NCBI GenBank assembly: GCA_900551815.1
Contig: URXE01000028.1
Location: 1-30,532, forward strand
DNA length: 30,532 bases
Reading direction: 5' to 3'
From: an uncultured Collinsella sp.
Lineage (GTDB): Bacteria; Actinomycetota; Coriobacteriia; Coriobacteriales; Coriobacteriaceae
Each line of letters opens with the position of its first letter. Within the stretch, counting starts at the first letter, position 1. The notes below the pieces were generated by a model that made no database searches, was not told the origin of the DNA, and saw only the letters and a program-made list of their open reading frames with translations. The position numbers and the translations under genes were made by a program. Below, piece after piece: positions 15,266 through 23,348 of the stretch.

Positions 15266-17142
15266 CGGTCGCCACCCTCCTTGCGCCCAATCGTCACGGT
15301 CTTGTCCGTCGCTTTGACTAGGTACAGGTTGCCCGTCAGGTGTTTAATCTCGCCACCGGACACCGCACCCGGCTCGCCGTTATTGGCGCGGAACATAAGC
15401 CAAGCCTCGTCGTGGAAGTTGCCCAGGTTGAGCGTCCAGGCATCATCGCCCGTATCCACGCTCACCGTCACGGACGAAAAACGCTGAATGGCACCCGAGC
15501 ATTCCGAACCCGTCTGGTGGCGCAGGTCGAGCGCAGACTTGGTAAGCCAGTCCAGGTAGTCGGTCAGGCCGCCCTTGTAGACCTCCCAGCCCTCCTTAGC
15601 GCCGCGATCGGGATCCAGCAGGTCATCGGGATGCATAAAGTGCGCGCTCACGTAGTGCATGTTGAGCTCGGACACCGCGGCCAGACGCATATAGGTGTCA
15701 TCGACCATGCCGCCCGAAACGATGCGCGGCTGCTCCACGATGCCATCGCTCGCCACGCCAAATTCCTGCACGTAGGGCAGGTCGGTTCCGTCCTCAAAGT
15801 ACGTACTGGCAATGGTCTTAATGCGCGGCACGTCCTCGCCAATAATCTTGCGGGCGCGAGCCGAAAGGATATTCGACGGCGGCACGTAGACCGAGCCGTG
15901 TGCATTGGGCAGCACCTCATCTTGGAAGGCGATAAGCTCGTTGAGCGATGCAACAAGCGTCTCCTTGTTCTTCCACGTCTTGTAGTCGTACAGCGTGCCG
16001 TAATCGGTGTCCCAGAGCGCCAGCGGCTGATGGTTGTAGCCATGAAAGCCCAACTCACCGCCCATCTGCAGCAGCATGCCGCCAAAATAGCGGAACTGCG
16101 TGGTATCGGCCTGGCGCGCGGGCTCGGTTTGGTTAACCGCGTCCTCGTAGTTTTCGATCATCACGCCGGTATAGCGAATGCCGTATTGCTGCGCGAGTTT
16201 TTGCAGGTCGGGCCACCACACCTTGGCATAAAAATCGGCGATAGAAAGGCCGTAGTCGCGTTTGACGTACGTGCCGTCGCCCGAGGGAACGGGGCTCGGG
16301 AAATCGTCCAGGTAAAACACCGCGCTATTGATGACCGGATAGGCCGTGGCATCGCCCAACAGGCTCACGGCCGCGGCATAGAAACCGCGCATGACCTTGT
16401 CATAGATACCGATATTGCACACCACGGTACGGCCGCTGCCGCAATCGCTCGACCAAATAAGCGGAGCACCCGTGTCGCCGGTTTTAGCCCACACGTGGGC
16501 CGTCTCACGCAGCGAAACCGAGAGCGACGAATCGAAGGGATCCGATAACTCATAACGCTGGCCGCCGCCGATCATAAAGTCCTCGCTCGGCACGATGCTC
16601 TCTGCCGTCGCATATTCATAGCCGGCAGAATCGATGCCCAGCTTGGGACCGATTGCCTGCAGATAGCTCGAATTGTCCGGCGTCATGGCGAGCATCAGCG
16701 AACCGCCGGCGCTCACCCAGCTCATAATGTCGGAGAGGTGCGTACCGAGTCCATCAATCGAAGGCATCAGTAAAATCACGCGGTCGAAGGAAGTCAGCGA
16801 GGGAATGGCATCCGCGCCATCCAGGGCAAGGTCCACGTCGCGGTGGGCAATTTTCATGTCGAGCAGAATCTGGTCAAACTGCTCCTTTACGTCCTCGACA
16901 CCGTCCTGGCCCGAGTCGGTAATAACCAAGCACGTGGGCTTTTGGCCAAACACCGCCGAGTTTGCCGGAACTGCGTCGTTGGCAGCGAGCATGCCCAGCT
17001 TATGCTGCCCGGCGCTGTACTGCACGCCGGCACGCTCGATCAACAGCACGGCGGCCATGGCAATAAAGACCGCCCATACCACGAGCAGCCCCATCCAGCG
17101 AAAATGGCCCGCACGCTCGCGGATATGTTGCACCACGCTCAT
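15262..17142 (-). CDS. pelADA: PelA-type polysaccharide deacetylase (DUF2194), membrane-anchored
   Basis: The 626-residue protein has one N-terminal membrane anchor (about residues 16-36) and a large extracytoplasmic part. Residues about 65-260 form a Rossmann-like domain of DUF2194 type. From about 270 a CE4-like deacetylase follows: AVFYLDDFPSP with the metal/catalytic Asp279-Asp280, and HGYNH with His367 and His371 (HxxxH). A small C-terminal beta domain ends the protein. In Gram-positive pel clusters this protein stands where Pseudomonas PelA has its deacetylase domain. It should remove acetyl groups and make Pel cationic. No glycoside hydrolase domain (as in full-length PelA) is seen. 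Its ATG overlaps the pelE stop by 4 nt. Confidence 0.9.
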   Translation of the reverse strand: MSVVQHIRERAGHFRWMGLLVVWAVFIAMAAVLLIERAGVQYSAGQHKLGMLAANDAVPANSAVFGQKPTCLVITDSGQDGVEDVKEQFDQILLDMKIAHRDVDLALDGADAIPSLTSFDRVILLMPSIDGLGTHLSDIMSWVSAGGSLMLAMTPDNSSYLQAIGPKLGIDSAGYEYATAESIVPSEDFMIGGGQRYELSDPFDSSLSVSLRETAHVWAKTGDTGAPLIWSSDCGSGRTVVCNIGIYDKVMRGFYAAAVSLLGDATAYPVINSAVFYLDDFPSPVPSGDGTYVKRDYGLSIADFYAKVWWPDLQKLAQQYGIRYTGVMIENYEDAVNQTEPARQADTTQFRYFGGMLLQMGGELGFHGYNHQPLALWDTDYGTLYDYKTWKNKETLVASLNELIAFQDEVLPNAHGSVYVPPSNILSARARKIIGEDVPRIKTIASTYFEDGTDLPYVQEFGVASDGIVEQPRIVSGGMVDDTYMRLAAVSELNMHYVSAHFMHPDDLLDPDRGAKEGWEVYKGGLTDYLDWLTKSALDLRHQTGSECSGAIQRFSSVTVSVDTGDDAWTLNLGNFHDEAWLMFRANNGEPGAVSGGEIKHLTGNLYLVKATDKTVTIGRKEGGDR

Positions 17143-18044
17143 CGGGCCTCCTCTCCTTCACGCCAAAATGCCAGCCTCTCACGATTTTCGGCATTCAAAT
17201 ACACATGCTGCTCGTCAATCGCGTCGATTACACGCCGTACCGCCTGCCCATCGCGACGAATCACAGCCAAGCGCAGGCAGAGCATCCAAACGTCCTGATC
17301 GTCTGACGCATCGATCACCAACTGGCTAGCGACGTCCTCTGCTTTATCAATCTCGCCGGCATCGGCCAGCGCCGTAGCATAGCGAATGCGCAACGCCGGC
17401 CCATCCTCACGTTCGCAACGACACGCGAGCAAGCGTGCATACTGCTGACGCTGAATCTGTGCCACGCGGCCCTCTGCCAAACCCGAGTCCAGATAGGCGC
17501 CCAAAAAGTCGCAATACGCATCCAGGTTATGCGAGCTGGGATCGGTCTTAAACGCGCGCTCCAACTGCTGCAGCTTAAGGTCGGACTCTTTGGAGATCTG
17601 CGCCACCGCCGTCGCGGCATAGTGCGCGACCTCAACATCGTCGTTGAGTTTTGCTGCCTGCAACTGTGCCAGGTACGCATCCGGATCCTCGGTAAGCATG
17701 GAGAGCATCAGACGGCGGCGGTCGCCCGGTTCGTTGACGATCAGTGCTTCCTCGAGCGGCACAACGCCATCATCGCCCTCGCGCCCCTGCACCAGCATGC
17801 TGCGATGCATGTCGTCGTTAATGCGCAGCGCCTCCAGCGTGGCGTCCTTAAGGTCGTCACCAAACACCGCGCTACGCACCGAGAGCAGTGCCACGAGCAG
17901 CGGACCCCACAGCGGTACGAGCACCATCACGGCAAGCATGTGCCCTCGAACCGGCAGCAGGCCCAGCTTCATAAGCGTCCACAGCACCAGACACACCAGC
18001 GCATGAAGTAATAGCAGTACGGCAGCAACGACGAGCGAAATCAA
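17139..18044 (-). CDS. pelE: PelE-like membrane protein with TPR-type repeats
   Basis: The 301-residue protein has two N-terminal membrane helices (about 2-28 and 35-58) followed by a cytosolic, all-alpha, TPR-like region (LKLQQLERAFKTDPSSHNLDAYCDFLGAYLD..., ALRIRYATALADAGEIDKAEDVASQLV). PelE binds PelD and PelG-associated machinery in known systems. Sequence identity to PelE is not obvious by eye, so the call rests on the topology, size and exact operon place between pelD and the deacetylase. It overlaps both neighbours by 4 nt. Confidence 0.8.
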   Translation of the reverse strand: MISLVVAAVLLLLHALVCLVLWTLMKLGLLPVRGHMLAVMVLVPLWGPLLVALLSVRSAVFGDDLKDATLEALRINDDMHRSMLVQGREGDDGVVPLEEALIVNEPGDRRRLMLSMLTEDPDAYLAQLQAAKLNDDVEVAHYAATAVAQISKESDLKLQQLERAFKTDPSSHNLDAYCDFLGAYLDSGLAEGRVAQIQRQQYARLLACRCEREDGPALRIRYATALADAGEIDKAEDVASQLVIDASDDQDVWMLCLRLAVIRRDGQAVRRVIDAIDEQHVYLNAENRERLAFWREGEEAR

Positions 18045-20209
18045 GCGGCCTCCCCCTCACCGTTGCCAGCGGGCGCGATGCGCTGCAGCAGGGCCACTAC
18101 ATCCTCGCTGCCGACGGGTTCCACCGTAATGTGCTTGGCGGCCATACGTTTACGAATAACGGGCAGGTCGGCCTCGGTCGCCTGACGCATGAGAAGGTAA
18201 AGCGTGTCACCATCGACCAAGCCCGCAGCGTCACTCTCGCGAATCGCCGATCCAATGGCGCCCACCAGCTTGCCGACAGGTTCCATGCCCGGCACCACGC
18301 GCAGGAGCAAAAAACTCCCCATCTTGCCGTCTGCCAGCGCCTGCTCGGCCGCGAGCTCTTGGCCAAAGGCCGCCTGCTTGAGCACGCAAGTGCCGCAAAC
18401 GCAGCGCTTATCCTGCGCCACGGCCTCGTAATCGAAGGCGCGTCCCAGTGCGCTTTCCACCAGGCCGCACAGGATGCGGAACAGGTTTTGGTAGTACAGA
18501 GTCATTTGGCTTTCGGCCACGTGACGCACAAAAATCAGCACGGCGGGGGCTCCATCGCGCTCGATCGCATAGCCAAACATCGGAAGCCCCGACGTCAGCG
18601 CGCGGTTCACCCACAAACCCGAGATCGGACCTTGAAGCACGGGCGCAAGATCATCGAGCGAGAGCGAGCGCGGCACATCGTTGGAAATCGCCGGGCTCGC
18701 CGCTACCAGGCGCGCAAACGTCCCGCCCGAAACATGATAGATCGTCACCGAATCGTTCTCTAGAATCTCGCCCAGCAGCTCGCAACACTTGCGGTATATA
18801 TCGCGCGGGTTGAGTACATCAAGCTCCTGCGTCACGGCAAAGATCTTGCCGAAGCTATCGTGGCGCCCCACAATCTGGCGCTTGTAGGCGCGCTTGTCCT
18901 CGATTGCGTCGTGATAGATCCGCGTTAGGAACGTATTGCGGTTTCGCACAAGCTCGTTCTCGTCACGCTCCGCCTTAACGGCCTCGCTGTTGCGCAGCTG
19001 TACATAGCCGCACACGGCACCCACCACAAAGTACGCAATAAACGGCAGCCAGTTGGAAGGCTCATAGAACAAGCCCTGAAAGGTATAGCCGTACAGGGCA
19101 AAATAGCTCACGGCCAAACCCACCGATGCCAGCAGCGCCGCAACCAGGCCAAAGTCGAGCCCGTAGAGCGTACCAATCAGGACCACATAGAGCAAACGAT
19201 AGTCGAGAACGTTGAGCTGGGCAGATTGGGAGAACAGATGCTCCAGCACCTCGAACAACACCCATGCGAAGCCCGTCTCCAGGCATTTAATGGGCAGAGT
19301 GCGCAGCTGGATGCGATCGATGGCCGCACGCAAGGGATTGGCCTTGTTGGTGCGGGTGTTAGCCCAGCGGGCGTGGATGGTCGAAAGGTCGCGCAGCAGG
19401 TCGTAACGCTGGAACCAGCCATAGCGTTTGCGAGCGACATCGCCTGCGGGCAACGCATGGCCGGTCGACTCTCCATAGGCAACGGACAGCTCGGGGAACA
19501 GGCCCTGGAGCGCGCCGCCCAAGTCACCCGTCGTGCGATGGAAAGCATCTGCAACGTCGAGCGCCTCAAAGGTCGCATCCCAACTGTCAAAAACGCGATG
19601 CACCAGCACCGCTAGCTCCTCTGCGCACAGCAGGGGAAACGGCGCGTCCGCGGCACCTTGAAGTGCGATCGATCCGGTCGAGCACGCCTCGAACAGCGGC
19701 ACCAAGAAGGGGTCGTTGAGCGCCGCGGATGCTGTATACAGATAGGGCGTGCACAGGATCTTGACCTGGATGTCGCCTTGCGAGGCATAGTAGCGGCACA
19801 GGTCATTGGCCGCGCGGGCGATAATGCCCTTACCCGTTTGGGCGGCAACATCTGTGGCATTAGGGGCATCGTCGGCGCTCGCCGCGCCGACAGCACCCTC
19901 CGCGCCCGCAGGACCCGCCACAAACAGCAGCTGCACACGGCGGCCCATGCAAGCACGAAACACCGAGCGCAGCAACTCAATGTCGCCAAAGGTCTCGGTA
20001 TGCGGAGTGAGATAAGTGGAGAGGTAGACCACGCGGTCGAACTCATAAGCCTGGTCCAGGTGGCGCAGCAGCTCTTTCCACGAGCTGTGGGACGATGACT
20101 CGCGCTGTGCATCGTCGGCAGCTACAACCTGAACATGATCGTCGGGGAACGCCTTGGCACAAAAGTCGTCGTCAACATACGCGGTATTGCCAACAACCAG
20201 CACCTCCAT
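18041..20209 (-). CDS. pelD: PelD-like c-di-GMP receptor with N-terminal SDR-like domain
   Basis: The 722-residue protein is the likely c-di-GMP switch of the Pel machine. Domains in order: an SDR/epimerase-like Rossmann domain (1-250; the NAD glycine motif is weak and the usual Tyr-x-x-x-Lys is not seen); membrane helices (about 312-402); a GAF domain (about 465-590); and a degenerate GGDEF domain (about 595-715). Where GGDEF should stand there is LVDGDTLYLL, so it cannot make c-di-GMP. The inhibitory-site motif RESD (657-660), placed just before it as in real GGDEF proteins, is kept and should bind c-di-GMP. Cys603, Cys605 and Cys608 form a tight CxCxxC cluster. AAGGGA 6 nt before the ATG supports the start. 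It is first in the operon. Confidence 0.92.
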   Translation of the reverse strand: MEVLVVGNTAYVDDDFCAKAFPDDHVQVVAADDAQRESSSHSSWKELLRHLDQAYEFDRVVYLSTYLTPHTETFGDIELLRSVFRACMGRRVQLLFVAGPAGAEGAVGAASADDAPNATDVAAQTGKGIIARAANDLCRYYASQGDIQVKILCTPYLYTASAALNDPFLVPLFEACSTGSIALQGAADAPFPLLCAEELAVLVHRVFDSWDATFEALDVADAFHRTTGDLGGALQGLFPELSVAYGESTGHALPAGDVARKRYGWFQRYDLLRDLSTIHARWANTRTNKANPLRAAIDRIQLRTLPIKCLETGFAWVLFEVLEHLFSQSAQLNVLDYRLLYVVLIGTLYGLDFGLVAALLASVGLAVSYFALYGYTFQGLFYEPSNWLPFIAYFVVGAVCGYVQLRNSEAVKAERDENELVRNRNTFLTRIYHDAIEDKRAYKRQIVGRHDSFGKIFAVTQELDVLNPRDIYRKCCELLGEILENDSVTIYHVSGGTFARLVAASPAISNDVPRSLSLDDLAPVLQGPISGLWVNRALTSGLPMFGYAIERDGAPAVLIFVRHVAESQMTLYYQNLFRILCGLVESALGRAFDYEAVAQDKRCVCGTCVLKQAAFGQELAAEQALADGKMGSFLLLRVVPGMEPVGKLVGAIGSAIRESDAAGLVDGDTLYLLMRQATEADLPVIRKRMAAKHITVEPVGSEDVVALLQRIAPAGNGEGEAA

Positions 20210-20371
20210 GACGCGTCCCTTCCCTTAAATTCCACTTTTGCCATAGTCAAACATGCGTATTGTACGCTGTCAACGCAGGCCGAGGCGCCATTAAGGCTGT
20301 CTTAAGAACTTTTTTAGAGGATGAGGAGTGGCAGGGGCCGCCTTCAATCGTTGTACATTTAATCTGGAGCC

Positions 20372-21475
20372 TTAAAACCTCGATAGAATCTCATCTCTAT
20401 TATCTTTGAGATACTCGTCCAAATCCGGCACAGTAAATTGAACATAGCCCCTCTGAGGCGCCTGGATAACTTCTCGTGAAAGCAGCTTGGCCCTAACAGA
20501 ACTCAGCTCACTCGTCTTTTTACCAAGGCGTTTGGCTAAATCCGAGGTCTTGGATTGCCTACTATCCTCGCACATGGCATACAGATAGTTGATTTCATTA
20601 CGGGAAAGACCCGAAATTGCAGGCTCGTGAACCACGTCGTGGAAACGCGCTTCGGCGAGTAGGATACCTTCATCAACATCGCGCCCAGTAACGAGAGTTG
20701 ATTTCTCCCGATGAAGGTTGGCGCGCTGCCAGATTGAATACCCAACAAGTTGAACTAAATACGCATAACCTTTTGTTGCTCTCGCCGCTTTTGATAGCAA
20801 ATCCCCGTCGAGAGAAAGACCGGTCGCGTTAAAGCTATCACTCAAAGAAAGTGCAATCTCGATTTGATTGATAGGAGCAAGGTCTTCAGGAACCGCGCGG
20901 CGAAGAAAAGTAAGTGCCTTGCCGTTAATGAGATCCATAACACCCGATGGCAATCCGGCAAAGGCAAGAGCGATGTTGGCTTTCTCCCCAATGAGTAATT
21001 GAACTGTTGAGGCAATAATGCGCATTTCCTCAACCGGGGCATCTTGGACTTCATCAACAGCGATAAACAGGCCCTTTGAGCCCTGTGCGATCTGCTTTAG
21101 TTTTGCTCGAAGGCTCATTTCGCTTGAAGAAATGTCCAACTTGGCAGAAGCAATACCAACGTTAACGCCAAGCGAAGCGGAGGAAAAAGTCAGTTGGTCT
21201 TGAATCTGCTCCATAAGATCGTGCGACAAACGCGGACCAGCCGAAACAACAACGGCCTTCCAACCCAGTTCAATCGCTCGGTCGCGCAGATCGCAAAGAA
21301 GGACAGTTTTTCCCGACCCGCGCGGGCCTGTGATTCGCATAAGACGTGCGGGGGCGCCAACGCCGGACACGAGACCCTCCACGAACTCGAGAGAGATATC
21401 ATCACGACCGATGATTCGAGGAGGCTCCGCACCGGCGGTCGGACGAAACGGATTGTAGAACTTGGCTTTGTCCAT
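20372..21475 (-). CDS. AAA-type ATPase with C-terminal winged helix
   Basis: The 367-residue soluble protein has Walker A GPRGSGKT (50-57) and Walker B GLFIAVDEVQD (135-145). It continues through a lid with LDGDLLSKAARATKGYAYLVQLVGYSIWQRA and ends in a winged-helix region (SDLAKRLGKKTSELSSVRAKLLSREVIQAPQRGYVQFTVPDLDEYL). This is the plan of small ORC/STAND-like ATPases found alone in accessory DNA; the role is unknown. Its base composition is visibly lower in GC than the pel genes. The ATG at 21475 has AAGG 9 nt upstream. Its neighbours are the remnants of a defence-like ATPase/HNH pair. Confidence 0.85.
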   Translation of the reverse strand: MDKAKFYNPFRPTAGAEPPRIIGRDDISLEFVEGLVSGVGAPARLMRITGPRGSGKTVLLCDLRDRAIELGWKAVVVSAGPRLSHDLMEQIQDQLTFSSASLGVNVGIASAKLDISSSEMSLRAKLKQIAQGSKGLFIAVDEVQDAPVEEMRIIASTVQLLIGEKANIALAFAGLPSGVMDLINGKALTFLRRAVPEDLAPINQIEIALSLSDSFNATGLSLDGDLLSKAARATKGYAYLVQLVGYSIWQRANLHREKSTLVTGRDVDEGILLAEARFHDVVHEPAISGLSRNEINYLYAMCEDSRQSKTSDLAKRLGKKTSELSSVRAKLLSREVIQAPQRGYVQFTVPDLDEYLKDNRDEILSRF

Positions 21476-21586
21476 AACCAGCAACCTTAGGCAGATTTCG
21501 CTTATATATATTTATAAATTAGTATATATGTATATATAGCTTTATAAGCGGCTATACAATCGATAATGTAAAGAGAATTCATCGAA
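21476..21586 (-). promoter_or_regulatory. Very AT-rich upstream region of the AAA ATPase gene
   Basis: The stretch around 21499-21550 is almost entirely A/T and contains gcttata and tataagc near its ends as a short inverted repeat. On the minus strand it offers a TATACT -10-like hexamer (21521-21526). It probably holds the ATPase promoter, but no convincing -35 was fixed. Confidence 0.35.
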
Positions 21587-21778
21587 TTAGGGGATACATT
21601 CAGGCAAAACTAACCCAACGAAACAAAAATGTGGAAATAAATGCTCAATCGTAGCCAGACGATCACCAACGCCGATCCTGCACGTGCAATAAGCGCAGAA
21701 ATGGCCCTGCTCCGCAAGCAAGGCCTCCAGAACTTCTCGCTTGCTCTCTCCGCGCAACGCTGTGTAATTAAACGTCAT
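21587..21778 (-). pseudogene. HNH nuclease remnant, PtuB/TIGR02646-like, C-terminally cut
   Basis: The 63-residue reading frame MTFNYTALRGESK... carries the start of a PtuB-like HNH domain: LLAEQGHFCAYCTCRIG and the catalytic-type TIEHLFPHF. In this family C-A-Y-C and I-E-H precede a further CG/CxxxK part that is missing here. Homology stops after PHF, followed by low-complexity AT sequence. The family is usually around 200 residues, so most of the C-terminus is lost. Its ATG overlaps the stop of the ATPase remnant (ATGACGTTTAA), the coupling typical of PtuA-PtuB pairs. Confidence 0.7.
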
Positions 21779-22106
21779 ATCGGGGGTGTTGCGTATGGCC
21801 CTCTTGGAACAAATCGAACAATCGACCCGCCTCTTCAGGTCGAGAGGATGCGCTCGGGACGGTGTTGAGAATATCCCCGGCATCGCGTCCACGCGTTTCC
21901 ATAGCAGGCACCGTTGCAGCGTCCTCTCCAAGAATGCGGATGTTACCGCGAGGTACCGACGCCACCACAACAGGTGAATGCGTTGTAACTATAAACTGTA
22001 CGTTTGGAAATATGCGAACAAGGTCCTCAAGAATCCGTGCCTGCCAGCGGGGATGCAAATGAAGGTCGATCTCATCGATCATAACAACGCCGTATGGCCA
22101 ACCACT
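21768..22106 (-). pseudogene. PtuA-like SMC/ABC-type ATPase, C-terminal remnant
   Basis: Only the last 112 residues remain, starting within PYGVVMIDEIDLHLHPRWQ (Walker B) and going on to FIVTTHSPVVVASVPRGNIRIL (D-loop and switch His). These are signatures of the AAA_21/OLD-like ATPases of Septu and retron defence modules. A TGA at 22107-22109 lies just upstream in frame, and no Walker A or signature motif can be found before it, so the N-terminal two-thirds is gone. The next gene is the HNH remnant, as in Septu. The whole is a decayed fragment next to tRNA-Arg. Confidence 0.75.
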
Positions 22107-22292
22107 TCAGACTTCAATTGTGCAGAGAAAAATGGGCAGGAGATAAGGCCTTTCGAGTCAGCGTTAGTGTAAGGATGCCGATGGCTAACCGCCAAACGCA
22201 AACGACCCCTGTCTTAGAATCTGAAATTGCTACATAACTCATAAATCGTGGAGCCCGTAGAAACAGAGTATCTCAACTTCGCATTTGTGAAC

Positions 22293-22316
22293 AAAAAAGC
22301 CCAGCAAATGCTGAGC
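22293..22316 (-). terminator. Rho-independent terminator after tRNA-Arg
   Basis: An 8-bp stem with one G-U pair (22299-22306 with 22309-22316; the innermost pair probably opens to give a tetraloop) is followed on the minus strand by TTTTTT. It begins 16 bp past the tRNA 3' end. Confidence 0.88.
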
Positions 22317-22331
22317 TTATTAAACAAAAGG

Positions 22332-22405
22332 TGCTCCATGGCGGATTCGAACCGTCGACCTTGGGATTAGAAGTCCCCTGCTCTATCCAACTGAGCTAAT
22401 GGAGC
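22332..22405 (-). tRNA. tRNA-Arg (anticodon UCU)
   Basis: The 74-nt gene folds into a cloverleaf: acceptor GCTCCAT/ATGGAGC with discriminator A, D arm GCTC-AGTTGGATA-GAGC, anticodon loop CTTCTAA giving UCU, and T arm with GGTTCGAATCC. CCA is not encoded. A TATACT -10-like hexamer lies upstream at 22452-22457. tRNA genes are common integration sites, which fits the remnants beside it. Confidence 0.95.
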
Positions 22406-22459
22406 AAATAACCGCACGCCAAGCAAGCGCGAGCCCGCCAAGCGCAAAATAAGTATAAC

Positions 22460-23226
22460 CTACTTGAACTGTTCGCGGTATGACTTGCATATCTCATCGA
22501 CCGGGCCGTCCATACGAAGGTCGCCCTTCTCAATCCAAACGCACGCTGGCAGATGCGCTCAACCTGCTCCATGGAATGCGACACGAACAAAACCGTCACG
22601 TCACCGCTCTGGATAAAGTGCTGAATACGGGCCTCGCACTTTTGCTGGAAGAACACGTCGCCGACGGAAAGCATCTCATCGACGATCAGGATATCGGGCT
22701 CGGTAATGGTGGCGATTGCAAAAGCAATGCGCGCAACCATACCCGAAGACAAGTTCTTGAGCGGCATGTCGACAAAGTTCTGCTGCTCAACGAACTCGAT
22801 AATGCCATCAAAGTCGGCATCGATAAATTCCTTGGTATAGCCGACTAGCGCAACGTTCAAATAAATGTTCTCGCGTGCCGTCAGCTCGGGATCAAAGCCA
22901 GCTCCAAGCTCAATCAGAGGTGCAATGTTGCCATGAACCTTAACGCTGCCCTCGCTAGGCTCGAGCACACCAGCGATAATCTTGAGCATCGTGGACTTGC
23001 CGGAACCATTAGTACCGACCAAGCCCACGACCTCACCGCGGTGAATATCAAACGAGATGTGCTTAAGCGCCCTAAACTCCTCAAAGAACAACTCATGCTT
23101 AGCGAGCTTAATAAAACATTCTTTGAGGCTGATCAGCGAGTCAGACGCCATGTTAAAGATCATGGTGGTGGCGTCGACCTCGACAGCCAGAGGCTGCTCG
23201 TTGTAATCAACAACAGATTCAGTCAT
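22460..23226 (-). pseudogene. Polysaccharide/teichoic acid ABC exporter ATPase, frameshifted near the 3' end
   Basis: The protein belongs to the Wzt/TagH class that powers export of O-antigen-like or teichoic polymers. Walker A GTNGSGKS (71-78), signature LSSGM (159-163), Walker B ILIVDEMLSVGD (179-190) and switch SHS are intact. After ERICQRA (about residue 229) the frame turns to nonsense that runs into the tRNA. One missing base at about 22540/22541 restores VWIEKGDLRMDGPVDEICKSYREQFK and a TAG at 22460-22462, a normal ending for this family (about 255 residues). This is either a recent frameshift or a sequencing error. The ATG at 23226 has AAAGGA 8 nt upstream. Its permease is almost fully deleted. 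Confidence 0.88.
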
Positions 23227-23238
23227 CACAGCATTCCT

Positions 23239-23289
23239 TTAGATGTAGAAGATGAATTTGCGCTCGGACTTGTGGAAGACGGCTACATC
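23239..23289 (-). pseudogene. ABC-2 permease, last 16 codons only
   Basis: Directly before the ATPase gene the frame DVAVFHKSERKFIFYI ends in TAA at 23239-23241. This matches the usual C-terminal end of Wzm/TagG-type permeases (VF-KS--KFI-YI), the gene that normally precedes such an ATPase with this spacing. A TGA at 23290-23292 precedes it in frame and no permease sequence is found beyond, where the opposite-strand GT2 begins. It is read as the scar of a deletion. Confidence 0.65.
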
Positions 23290-23348
23290 TCAGGATGCCA
23301 GGGCCAAACGGCTATACTTTCTACGATTGAATATCAAAGGAGCATTGA

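Noticed and set aside
20210..20371. c-di-GMP riboswitch before pelD
   Set aside because: No GEMM-like conserved core was found. A TTGACA (20268-20273) and a TACAAT (20259-20264) are present on the minus strand but overlap too closely to form a promoter pair.
22083..22331. Possible further coding part of the PtuA remnant up to the tRNA
   Set aside because: A TGA at 22107-22109 and no ATPase motif in any frame upstream; nothing else is recognisable here apart from the tRNA terminator.
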